The notes under the pieces: generated by a model
The model's input: the letters and a program-made list of their open reading frames with translations, nothing else
Database searches by the model: none
What the model was told of the DNA's origin: nothing
Made by a program: the position numbers and the translations under genes
Assembly (NCBI GenBank): GCA_947087645.1
Contig: CAMUDN010000014.1
Coordinates: forward strand, 1 to 12,720
Reading direction: 5' to 3'
From: an uncultured Bulleidia sp.
GTDB taxonomy: Bacteria; Bacillota_I; Bacilli_A; Erysipelotrichales; Erysipelotrichaceae
DNA: 12,720 bases
In this document: piece by piece, positions 5,834-12,372 of the stretch
Layout: each line of letters starts with the position of its first letter
Numbering within the stretch: position 1 is the first letter of the stretch

Positions 5834-5857
5834 AGAAGAGTGCATAAGCACTCTTCT
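5834..5857 (-). other. Intercistronic hairpin without T run
   Basis: AGAAGAGTGC and GCACTCTTCT are perfect complements around ATAA. The hairpin overlaps the stop codon of the upstream oxidoreductase gene and stands just before the mutarotase start. No T run follows on the minus strand, so it is unlikely to be a plain terminator. It may set mRNA processing, stability or translation of the downstream gene. Confidence 0.6.
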
Positions 5858-6866
5858 AAAAATATATAACCTTTCCTGTTTCTGCTGATTCATGTACAGC
5901 AAAAGCAATTTTTGTAGCTTGTAATCCATCAAAAGCAGTTGTTCTAAATTCTTTTTGTTGCACAATATTAGCAACAAATTCCTGCATTGGCTCCAAACCA
6001 AACCCTGATGCTTTATCTTCAGCAAAATTCATGAATAAGTAATTTGGTATGCCTTGTTTTTTATCAGAAAATGATTTTACACCACGATAAGACTCATTTT
6101 TAAAATATTGTTTTTCCGTTAAAATGACTAATTGACCATCATTTGCTTTTGGAAAAGTATTTGGTAAAACCCAACTTGTCTCAACAGTCCAATTACTACC
6201 ATCTTTCATAGTAAGTATAGCCTGTAAATTATCCCAAGTATCAATACCTTTTGCTTTTAATACTTTCTTATTACCAACAGCATAAATACTAGCTACTTCA
6301 CTCTCGGTAAAATAACGGATTAAATCATAACAATGAACACCTAAAAACCAAGCTGGTGAAGATTTATCTGTCCATGTAAACCATTTTTCCGGTACAGCTA
6401 TAATATCATCTAGTGACATATAACCACGAATGACTTTATCTTGTTGTGCTTTAATATCATTCTTAATACAGTTATATGCTGGATCCCAACGTTTATGGAA
6501 GTCAATTGAAATCTTAACGCCATAATGATCTGCTAAAGATATAATTTCTTCACATTCTTTAACTGTTAAAGCCATTGGCTTTTCAATGAAAAGATATTTA
6601 ACACCACTTTCAATTGCATCTTTACATGGCTCAAAATGATATGGATCAGATGTTGCTACACTTACAGCATCCAATTTTTCAGCTTGTACCATTTCTTTTA
6701 CTGTTGCATATCCTTTGATACCATATTTTTCAGCTGCTGTATGACGTCTTTCTGGATTCAAATCACAGAAAACAACTTTTTCAACATTAGGATCACATAT
6801 ATATGTACGAATATGATAATTGCCATAAATACCGGCACCGACTACACCAACTTTCACTTTATTCAT
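5856..6866 (-). CDS. Gfo/Idh/MocA family NAD(P)-dependent oxidoreductase
   Basis: A 336-residue sugar or polyol dehydrogenase-like enzyme. The Rossmann start is VGVVGAGIYGNYH (6-18), the acidic residue D35 in VVFCDLNPER suggests NAD preference, and the family motif EKP is at 95-97 (FIEKPMAL). The active-site segment GVHCYDLIRY (176-185) supplies His178 and Asp181, and the DFHKRWDP stretch is around 122-129. The length is normal. Members oxidise, reduce or isomerise sugars such as inositol, glucose-fructose and amino sugar derivatives; the substrate here is unknown. GAGAGG lies 8 bases before ATG 6866. It sits 66 bases after the EIIC gene and is probably co-transcribed. Confidence 0.9.
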   Translation of the reverse strand: MNKVKVGVVGAGIYGNYHIRTYICDPNVEKVVFCDLNPERRHTAAEKYGIKGYATVKEMVQAEKLDAVSVATSDPYHFEPCKDAIESGVKYLFIEKPMALTVKECEEIISLADHYGVKISIDFHKRWDPAYNCIKNDIKAQQDKVIRGYMSLDDIIAVPEKWFTWTDKSSPAWFLGVHCYDLIRYFTESEVASIYAVGNKKVLKAKGIDTWDNLQAILTMKDGSNWTVETSWVLPNTFPKANDGQLVILTEKQYFKNESYRGVKSFSDKKQGIPNYLFMNFAEDKASGFGLEPMQEFVANIVQQKEFRTTAFDGLQATKIAFAVHESAETGKVIYF

Positions 6867-6932
6867 TTTATTTACCTCTCAATACTTTATAACGATTTAT
6901 GAAATGGTCTTACCAAAGGCCAAAAGAAATAT

Positions 6933-8333
6933 TTACATTGATTCTACACCAATTGTTTTCTCAAATTTTTCATCCTCTTTAGCATAGTATTTTTCTAATA
7001 CTTTACCACCAAAAATAACTGCTACATCCATTACCAACAATAATATAAAGCCAAAATAAGATGTATTCGCTAATAGTGTTGGTATCAAAATAAATAGATT
7101 ACCTAATGCTGTTGTCGTTGCAAATTGTCCTTGTGCTACTAAATCCATACCAGCATTTTTAGCTAATTGCGTAAATAGTGGTGCTGACCAACTTGAAATA
7201 TATAAAACAATTGGTAAGAAAATTAAACTTGACATAATTGTCCGCCGTCTATTAGCTCGATGAACAATTGTTGCAAAGCAAACATAGAATGCTGCAAATG
7301 GTACTTCACCTAAAGGTAAAGTCGTATTACCTGGTAAAATAGCAGCAAAAATCATAAAGAAAGGAATCATTAAGAAACCAACAGAAATAGTTACTGGATG
7401 ACCAATCGTAACTGCTGAATCTAAACCAATGTTTAAAGAGCGATCTGGAAAATGCTTAACAAAGAATGATTTAGCTTGATTAGAAATTGGTATCAATCCA
7501 TTAACTAATAATTTAACAACCATTGGGAATAATTCCATTAAAGCAGCTGTTTTGATTGTAACATCAGCAATACCCTTGAAATCATAACCAGCAACAATAC
7601 CAAAGAACATACCCATGATTAAACCTAAATAAATTCTTTCACCAAATATTGCCCCTATAATATGTCCTATACCTTTATTTTCTTCTTCATATTCATCACT
7701 CATTGGACGATGAGCAAAATAAGGAATATGATCATAAATTTTATCTAATAACAAGAAAATTGGTGCACTAGCAGCCGCAAAACCATGTGGAATAGTAATT
7801 GCATCAATACCAATAATTTGCTGTGTCCGATGAGCCATCATATCAGCCACTTTTAAGCCTAATATTGAATGACTTATGCCAGCTAAAATACCTAACCAAA
7901 AATTATTAGTTAAAACATATACAAAACCTGCCGTAATTGAAAAATACCAGAAATTATAAATATCAACATTAATCGTATTTGTTAACTTTAAAGTCACTAA
8001 TAAAACATTAACAACAATAACAAAGACAATTAATGTAGCTCCAACAAGACCACCAAAACCAACAGCTGCTGCTGGTGAGCCACCAACATCAATTGCTATT
8101 AAATTTAAATGTAAAACCTTTACCGCTTCATTAATAACTGGCCCTAATGTTTTTGCCGTAAGGGTGCCAACAATACCAACGCCAACTAAACCGATACCAA
8201 CGGTTGCTCCAGCTTTTATTGCTTTTGGTATTTTTAAGCCAAATAATAAACCAATAACGCACATCAACATTGGCACAAATATATAGCTTCCTAAACCAAC
8301 TATGTACGATATAACATCCATTACAACTTGCAT
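6933..8333 (-). CDS. PTS EIIC, galactitol (Gat) family permease
   Basis: A 466-residue integral membrane protein with around ten hydrophobic segments, resembling GatC. The N-terminus (SYIFVPMLMCVIGLLFGLKIPKA) and the AVGFGGLVGATLIV region with IDVGGSPAAA are typical of the EIIC-Gat family. Together with the EIIB and EIIA proteins upstream it would import and phosphorylate a polyol, pentitol or related sugar; family members handle galactitol, arabitol and others, so the substrate cannot be read off. RBS AAGGAGAG is 5 bases before ATG 8333. The gene follows EIIB by 26 bases. Its C-terminus is charged and cytoplasmic. Confidence 0.92.
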   Translation of the reverse strand: MQVVMDVISYIVGLGSYIFVPMLMCVIGLLFGLKIPKAIKAGATVGIGLVGVGIVGTLTAKTLGPVINEAVKVLHLNLIAIDVGGSPAAAVGFGGLVGATLIVFVIVVNVLLVTLKLTNTINVDIYNFWYFSITAGFVYVLTNNFWLGILAGISHSILGLKVADMMAHRTQQIIGIDAITIPHGFAAASAPIFLLLDKIYDHIPYFAHRPMSDEYEEENKGIGHIIGAIFGERIYLGLIMGMFFGIVAGYDFKGIADVTIKTAALMELFPMVVKLLVNGLIPISNQAKSFFVKHFPDRSLNIGLDSAVTIGHPVTISVGFLMIPFFMIFAAILPGNTTLPLGEVPFAAFYVCFATIVHRANRRRTIMSSLIFLPIVLYISSWSAPLFTQLAKNAGMDLVAQGQFATTTALGNLFILIPTLLANTSYFGFILLLVMDVAVIFGGKVLEKYYAKEDEKFEKTIGVESM

Positions 8334-8359
8334 TGTTTCTCTCCTTATATAATATTATT

Positions 8360-8638
8360 TTATTTTTTTAATATATCTAAAATTTGTTCTGTAACAACAT
8401 CTTCATTAACACCAGATAAATAAGCACTGCCTGAAATAACTGGTGACTTATATTTCTTGCGTACTTTCATAGTGGTAATAATTAAATCAACTTCACCATC
8501 ATAATTATCAACTTCGGCTAAAGTACATTGAATAGTTGTAAATTTAATACCGTTTTTTGATAATATTTCTTCTACTTTACTTTTAACCATGCTTGATGTT
8601 GCTAAACCAGCACCACAAGCAATTACAATCTTTTTCAT
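8360..8638 (-). CDS. PTS EIIB, galactitol-type
   Basis: A 92-residue EIIB protein. The phosphocysteine loop is ACGAGLATSSMV, with Cys8 as the predicted phosphorylation site, followed by helix KSKVEEILSK and the GatB-like VDLIITTMK strand. It takes phosphate from EIIA and gives it to the sugar through EIIC. Its start ATG 8638 is 3 bases after the stop of the upstream EIIA gene and its AGGAG lies inside that gene's end, so the two are translationally linked. Confidence 0.92.
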   Translation of the reverse strand: MKKIVIACGAGLATSSMVKSKVEEILSKNGIKFTTIQCTLAEVDNYDGEVDLIITTMKVRKKYKSPVISGSAYLSGVNEDVVTEQILDILKK

Positions 8639-8641
8639 TAA

Positions 8642-9112
8642 TTACTCTCCTAGCTTTGTCATATATTCATTTAGATAATCACTAATCGCAACACCTGAAT
8701 CAGCTTTCACGATTGCATTTAATAATTGTTCATTTTGAAATACTTTCATCAAAAATTGCAACATCACAAGTTGTTTATCCGAACTGCTTATAGCTAGCAT
8801 AAATACTAATTTAACTTTTACTTGAAGATCTATATCTTCCATATTGTTAAATAAAACTGGCTCACTTAACACCCCAATAGCCACATGATTACCGTTAATA
8901 CCATCATCAAAAGCATGTGGAATGGCAATCGCTGGACCTTTTGTTTGTAAACCTGTCGGATATTCTTTTTCACGTTCTAATACTTTATCAGCATAATCTT
9001 CTGATACACAGTTATTTTTTACTAATAAATTACTCAACTCATGAATAACTTGTTTTTGATTATCAGCTACTAAATTTATCTTGACTAAATCGGGTACAAA
9101 TTTAAATTCCAT
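8642..9112 (-). CDS. PTS EIIA, galactitol-type (second EIIA)
   Basis: A 156-residue soluble EIIA of the fructose/mannitol superfamily, close in build to GatA. The predicted phosphohistidine is His66 in AIAIPHAFDD, preceded by LEREKEYPTGLQT, a familiar GatA/FruA-like stretch. It would receive phosphate from HPr and pass it to the adjacent EIIB. The start has AAGGAG 7 bases ahead of ATG 9112. It follows another EIIA gene by 26 bases, so the operon carries two stand-alone EIIA proteins. Confidence 0.9.
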   Translation of the reverse strand: MEFKFVPDLVKINLVADNQKQVIHELSNLLVKNNCVSEDYADKVLEREKEYPTGLQTKGPAIAIPHAFDDGINGNHVAIGVLSEPVLFNNMEDIDLQVKVKLVFMLAISSSDKQLVMLQFLMKVFQNEQLLNAIVKADSGVAISDYLNEYMTKLGE

Positions 9113-9138
9113 TTTATAACTCCTTATATGATTACCAG

Positions 9139-9570
9139 CTAAATAAACTTGTCATACAACTCACTGATCGTAGTCATATTTAAAATATTACTTATACTGT
9201 TCTTTCCGTTTAATATTCCTACTATTTTCTTCAATATTTGAAGATGTGAAATAGAATTCTGCGAAGCAAGAATAATAATCAATTTAATTGGCTCTTGCGA
9301 ATGTTCAAAATAAATTGCTTGCTTTGCTAATAAGACAGAGATGGCATTTCGATTAACACCCTGTTCAGGACGAGCATGCGGAAGAATAATATAAGGAGCA
9401 ATAATAAAATGACTACCAGCTCTTCTTAAATTTGCTAAAATTGACTCTTTATACATATCTAAAACATCATCATGCTTTATCAACGGTTCAACGGCTTTGA
9501 TAATAGCTTCTTGCCAACTAATATTTTCGGAAATGATTTGAAAATGTTTGCTTAAAGATAATTCTTCCAC
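9139..9570 (-). CDS. PTS EIIA, UlaC/regulator type (first EIIA)
   Basis: A 143-residue EIIA with predicted phosphohistidine His65 in ILPHARPEQGV. The start is GTG at 9570, with AGGTG 5 bases ahead; an ATG at 9575 is out of frame. It resembles the C-terminal EIIA domain of the neighbouring regulator (shared SWQEAI/NWQDAI, HARP/HAKP, QGV/AGV, IYF, LQ.L) much more than the second EIIA of the operon. It may therefore signal to the regulator, compete with it for phosphate, or act as the transport EIIA. It is the first gene after the operon promoter. Confidence 0.88.
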   Translation of the reverse strand: MEELSLSKHFQIISENISWQEAIIKAVEPLIKHDDVLDMYKESILANLRRAGSHFIIAPYIILPHARPEQGVNRNAISVLLAKQAIYFEHSQEPIKLIIILASQNSISHLQILKKIVGILNGKNSISNILNMTTISELYDKFI

Positions 9571-9621
9571 ACCATCACCTCACTAAATAATCAAGAATAA
9601 TTTATAAATATATTCCTTTTT

Positions 9622-9639
9622 AAAGATGTGCACTTCTTT
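9622..9639. promoter_or_regulatory. 18-base near-palindrome in the operon leader
   Basis: AAAGATGTGCACTTCTTT is palindromic except for one pair, and begins a base or two after the predicted transcription start. It could be an operator for a second regulator, or a short RNA hairpin in the leader. Either is inferred from symmetry and position. Confidence 0.4.
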
Positions 9640-9647
9640 ATAACTTC

Positions 9648-9653
9648 ATTATA
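9648..9653 (-). promoter_or_regulatory. -10 element of the PTS operon promoter
   Basis: On the minus strand the hexamer is TATAAT, a perfect -10. The position 17 bases further upstream reads TATGCG, which is no -35, and the TTGGAC at 9677-9682 is too far (23 bases). This is the look of an activator-dependent promoter. The predicted leader is about 70 bases. Confidence 0.5.
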
Positions 9654-9700
9654 TGAATGCTTTGCTCATCCGCATAGTCCAAGAAAATTGAACTTGTTAG

Positions 9701-9742
9701 TGCAATGTATTGTACTCTATAAAAAATATTTAAAACATTGCA
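9701..9742. promoter_or_regulatory. Inverted repeat upstream of the operon promoter, candidate activator site
   Basis: TGCAATGT (9701-9708) and ACATTGCA (9735-9742) are exact complements with 26 bases between, lying roughly 60 to 100 bases before the predicted start. The sequence ATAGAG also recurs on the minus strand next to each half. The PRD regulator encoded next door is the natural candidate to bind here. Confidence 0.45.
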
Positions 9743-9750
9743 TTCTCTAT

Positions 9751-9782
9751 GAAAAATAAAAAAGTGTCTACAAAACACTTTT
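9751..9782 (-). terminator. Terminator of the regulator gene
   Basis: AAAAGTGT and ACACTTTT pair perfectly around a 7-base loop; on the minus strand the exit runs into TTTTATTTTTC. The stem covers the stop codon of the regulator. It separates the DUF3284/regulator unit from the PTS operon, so the two have separate promoters. Confidence 0.75.
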
Positions 9783-11801
9783 TAAAGTTAATTTTTTAAT
9801 ATATTCAATTATTTTATTTTTATTCAAATATAATATTTGATCTAAATCAGATTCACTTGAAGCCAATAATGAAATATCTCTTAAAACTTGTAAGCTGGCT
9901 TTTGCATCTGGACTTGCCATAACAAATAAATAATGAATACAAATATCATTGTCAAAATAAATACCTTTTTTATTAATTAATAATGATATACCAAGTGAAC
10001 TAACACCTGCTTGTGGTTTAGCATGAGCTAATGCTAATTTATTTTTCAAAATAATATAAGGACCGTATTCTCTAACTAATTTAATCATTTCATTAATATA
10101 TGATTCACTAATTATGTTACATTTTAATAATTTTTTAGATGCTAATTGAATAGCGTCTTGCCAATTTATGTCTTCATCTTTAAAAATAATATTTTCGTCA
10201 TATAATATATCGCTTAAAGATAATAAATCATTTTCACTTATTTCAGCAATAAAATTACCCGTCCTGAAATAATCATACACTTCTCTTTTTAAAGATATCA
10301 TTTTATTTTTTGAAACATATTTGGCAATAATCGAAAATAAGCCATGAACATTTTTATTATTTAATTTATATGTTTTAATATTCATTGCTAACATAGAAGC
10401 TATTTTTGATTTATCATCTTTACTTAAAATAGGTGATACTTTAATCCATGGCTGATCAGTATATAAATCAATAGTTGAAATAGCAAAGTCAAAATCATCT
10501 TTATATTGCTCAATATTATCTGCTGTTGTCGCGGCAATAACAGATACATTAGCATAAAGATCTTCAACTTCTTTTTTTAATAAAATAGATGTTGAAATAC
10601 CACTTGGACAAACAATTAAGACTCTAATTGCCGCATAGAATTTACTTTGAACTTGCTTTAAATGACCACCAAAATGCATTGTAATATAGGAAATTTCACT
10701 ATCTGTTAAAAGAAAAGGAAAATCATCTTTCATCATTTCACATATATTCTTTAATAATTGATATAAATTACGATAATTTTCTTTAACATCTTCCAATAGA
10801 GAATTAGTCATTTGAATAGACAATTGAAAATAGTACATTGATAACTTAAAATGCATATATAAAGAATTAATTAATTCATTTTTTTCACTTATTTCATATA
10901 ATGTTTGACGTTCAAATAAATTAACTAGATGTAATGCTAACTCAAATAACTGAATATCACGCTGACTATCTTCTAAGCGAATAACATTACCTGCTTTTGA
11001 TCCTAATAAATGAATAGCAAGATAAAGCCTTTCATGAACATTTAAATCTTGGAAATATTTATCGATCATGCATAATTCTTCAGTTTCTTCTAAGTCTTTC
11101 AATTCTAATAAAGAAAAATCAAATTGTTCATCAACATAATGAATAATATTTAAAAGACAAGCAATAGCTAGTAAATTATAATCATCATATGCATTATGCA
11201 TATTTAAAGATATTACTTTTAAACGATCATAAAAAATTTTTACTTCATCATGATCTAAAAAAGTAAGCATTTTATAATCAAATTTTTTTAATAAAATTTT
11301 TAAATAATATAGTAAAATAGCACGCTTACTAAATGTTTGACCACCAATACTATAACCTTTTTTTAAATCAAAACATAGTGAAATATCATATTTTTCAATT
11401 TCTATTTTTAGATTTTTTAAATCATTAAAAACAGAATTACGTGACACATCAAATAATTCAACTATATTTTCAATATGTACGGAAGCTTTAGGATACATAA
11501 TCCAACATATCAAATAATAAATTCTTTCTTTCGGTGATAAATTTTTTAACGATGTATAATACAGTAACAATTTATTAATTGCCTGTTTTTGCACAGCAGT
11601 TAAAAAATATCCTGATCCACGTTTATTAGTAATTGGATCTATACCATGCCTAAAAAATAACTCATTCAATTTATTCACACTATAATATATCGTACGTCGA
11701 CCAATATTTAATTCATTTTGAATAGTCTGAATAGGTAAAGCTTCATTTTTATTTAATAAAAGATATAAAAATTCTTTTTGCGATTTTTCTAATCTAGTCA
11801 T
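9768..11801 (-). CDS. PRD-type transcriptional regulator with EIIB and EIIA domains (MtlR/LicR-like)
   Basis: A 677-residue activator-type protein. Domains in order: HTH at about 5-50 (IQTIQNELNIGRRTIYYSV), Mga-like HTH at 90-140, PRD1 about 180-285 (His202/221 and H264 in LAIHLLGS), PRD2 about 290-385 (H317, H376 in TMHFGGH), EIIB-like about 392-475 with Cys398 in IVCPSGISTS, and EIIA about 530-675 with His593 in LALAHAKPQAGV. Such proteins are switched by PTS phosphorylation: HPr on PRDs, EIIA/EIIB on the others. It has a DNA-binding HTH, not the RNA-binding domain of BglG antiterminators. It overlaps the DUF3284 gene by 8 bases and has only a weak RBS, so coupling is likely. It probably activates the downstream PTS operon. 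Confidence 0.92.
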   Translation of the reverse strand: MTRLEKSQKEFLYLLLNKNEALPIQTIQNELNIGRRTIYYSVNKLNELFFRHGIDPITNKRGSGYFLTAVQKQAINKLLLYYTSLKNLSPKERIYYLICWIMYPKASVHIENIVELFDVSRNSVFNDLKNLKIEIEKYDISLCFDLKKGYSIGGQTFSKRAILLYYLKILLKKFDYKMLTFLDHDEVKIFYDRLKVISLNMHNAYDDYNLLAIACLLNIIHYVDEQFDFSLLELKDLEETEELCMIDKYFQDLNVHERLYLAIHLLGSKAGNVIRLEDSQRDIQLFELALHLVNLFERQTLYEISEKNELINSLYMHFKLSMYYFQLSIQMTNSLLEDVKENYRNLYQLLKNICEMMKDDFPFLLTDSEISYITMHFGGHLKQVQSKFYAAIRVLIVCPSGISTSILLKKEVEDLYANVSVIAATTADNIEQYKDDFDFAISTIDLYTDQPWIKVSPILSKDDKSKIASMLAMNIKTYKLNNKNVHGLFSIIAKYVSKNKMISLKREVYDYFRTGNFIAEISENDLLSLSDILYDENIIFKDEDINWQDAIQLASKKLLKCNIISESYINEMIKLVREYGPYIILKNKLALAHAKPQAGVSSLGISLLINKKGIYFDNDICIHYLFVMASPDAKASLQVLRDISLLASSESDLDQILYLNKNKIIEYIKKLTLKSVL

Positions 11802-12255
11802 GTTTATCTCGATTTAATTTAATATAATTTTCAATTTGTCGTAATATCTTTTTACCTTTTTGCATATTTCTTTTCAATAAGTAATTTTTGCCAAAAAAGC
11901 TGAACTGTCTATGTAGAGTTTTTTGATCATTTTTTAATTCATATTTTTCTTCATAAGATGCATCGATACCATCTGGATACTCTTTTTCAACACGATAACT
12001 AACATAAGTGTAATCAATTGCACTTTCAAATAAAACATCATATTCTATTGGTAAAACGCAATTTAAAACTTTAACTAAAACTTCAGCATTCGTTTTGAAA
12101 CGATTAGGTAATACTTTTTTATATTTAAAACCTGCTTTTATTTGACTACGATGAATAGCACGATTAGTTACTTTACGTACATCACCAATAACTGAATCAG
12201 TTATCACTTTAAAAAACTCTTCCGCTGTTACGCCTAATTTTATTGTTGTCTTCAT
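11794..12255 (-). CDS. DUF3284-like protein
   Basis: A 153-residue soluble protein resembling the DUF3284 family, small proteins often found beside PTS genes in low-GC Gram-positives. The N-terminus (TIKLGVTAEEFFKVITDSVIGDV), the central GFKYKK, the VSYRVEK strand and the basic KKILRQIENYI C-terminal helix fit that family, which I take to have a SRPBCC/START-like fold. No catalytic motif is visible and the function is unknown. AGGTGAT sits 3 bases before ATG 12255. The gene overlaps the regulator start, so it is translated in step with it and may modulate it. Confidence 0.7.
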   Translation of the reverse strand: MKTTIKLGVTAEEFFKVITDSVIGDVRKVTNRAIHRSQIKAGFKYKKVLPNRFKTNAEVLVKVLNCVLPIEYDVLFESAIDYTYVSYRVEKEYPDGIDASYEEKYELKNDQKTLHRQFSFFGKNYLLKRNMQKGKKILRQIENYIKLNRDKHD

Positions 12256-12313
12256 TTAATCACCTAAGATATAATTCTATATTAACACTTAACCAGCATA
12301 TATTTTATCATAA

Positions 12314-12341
12314 AATATAAGGTAAAAAAAGATGATGTCAA
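12314..12341 (-). promoter_or_regulatory. Promoter of the DUF3284/regulator unit
   Basis: On the minus strand TTGACA (12336-12341), a perfect -35, and TATATT (12314-12319), five of six, are 16 bases apart. The predicted start at about 12307 gives a leader near 50 bases. The -35 lies in the loop and stem of the preceding terminator. Confidence 0.5.
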
Positions 12342-12355
12342 AGCATCATCTTTTT
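12324..12355. terminator. Terminator after the surface protein gene
   Basis: AAAAAGATGATG and CATCATCTTTTT form a perfect 12-base-pair stem with a 6-base loop and a T run on the minus strand, 17 bases after the surface protein stop. The A/T flanks make it usable in both directions. Confidence 0.85.
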
Positions 12356-12372
12356 AAATCATATAATATAAA

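Noticed and set aside
6636..6902. 88-codon plus-strand open frame
   Set aside because: It is antisense to the Gfo/Idh/MocA gene and its Cys/Tyr/Phe/Ile-rich product is typical of a shadow frame.
6905..6925. Possible hairpin GGCCTT/AAGACC between EIIC and the oxidoreductase
   Set aside because: The stem is short with a mismatch and has no T run; it gives no support for a terminator inside the operon.
9571..9640. Antiterminator-type RNA leader for a BglG protein
   Set aside because: No terminator hairpin lies between the predicted start and the first gene, and the regulator has DNA-binding HTH domains in place of an RNA-binding one.
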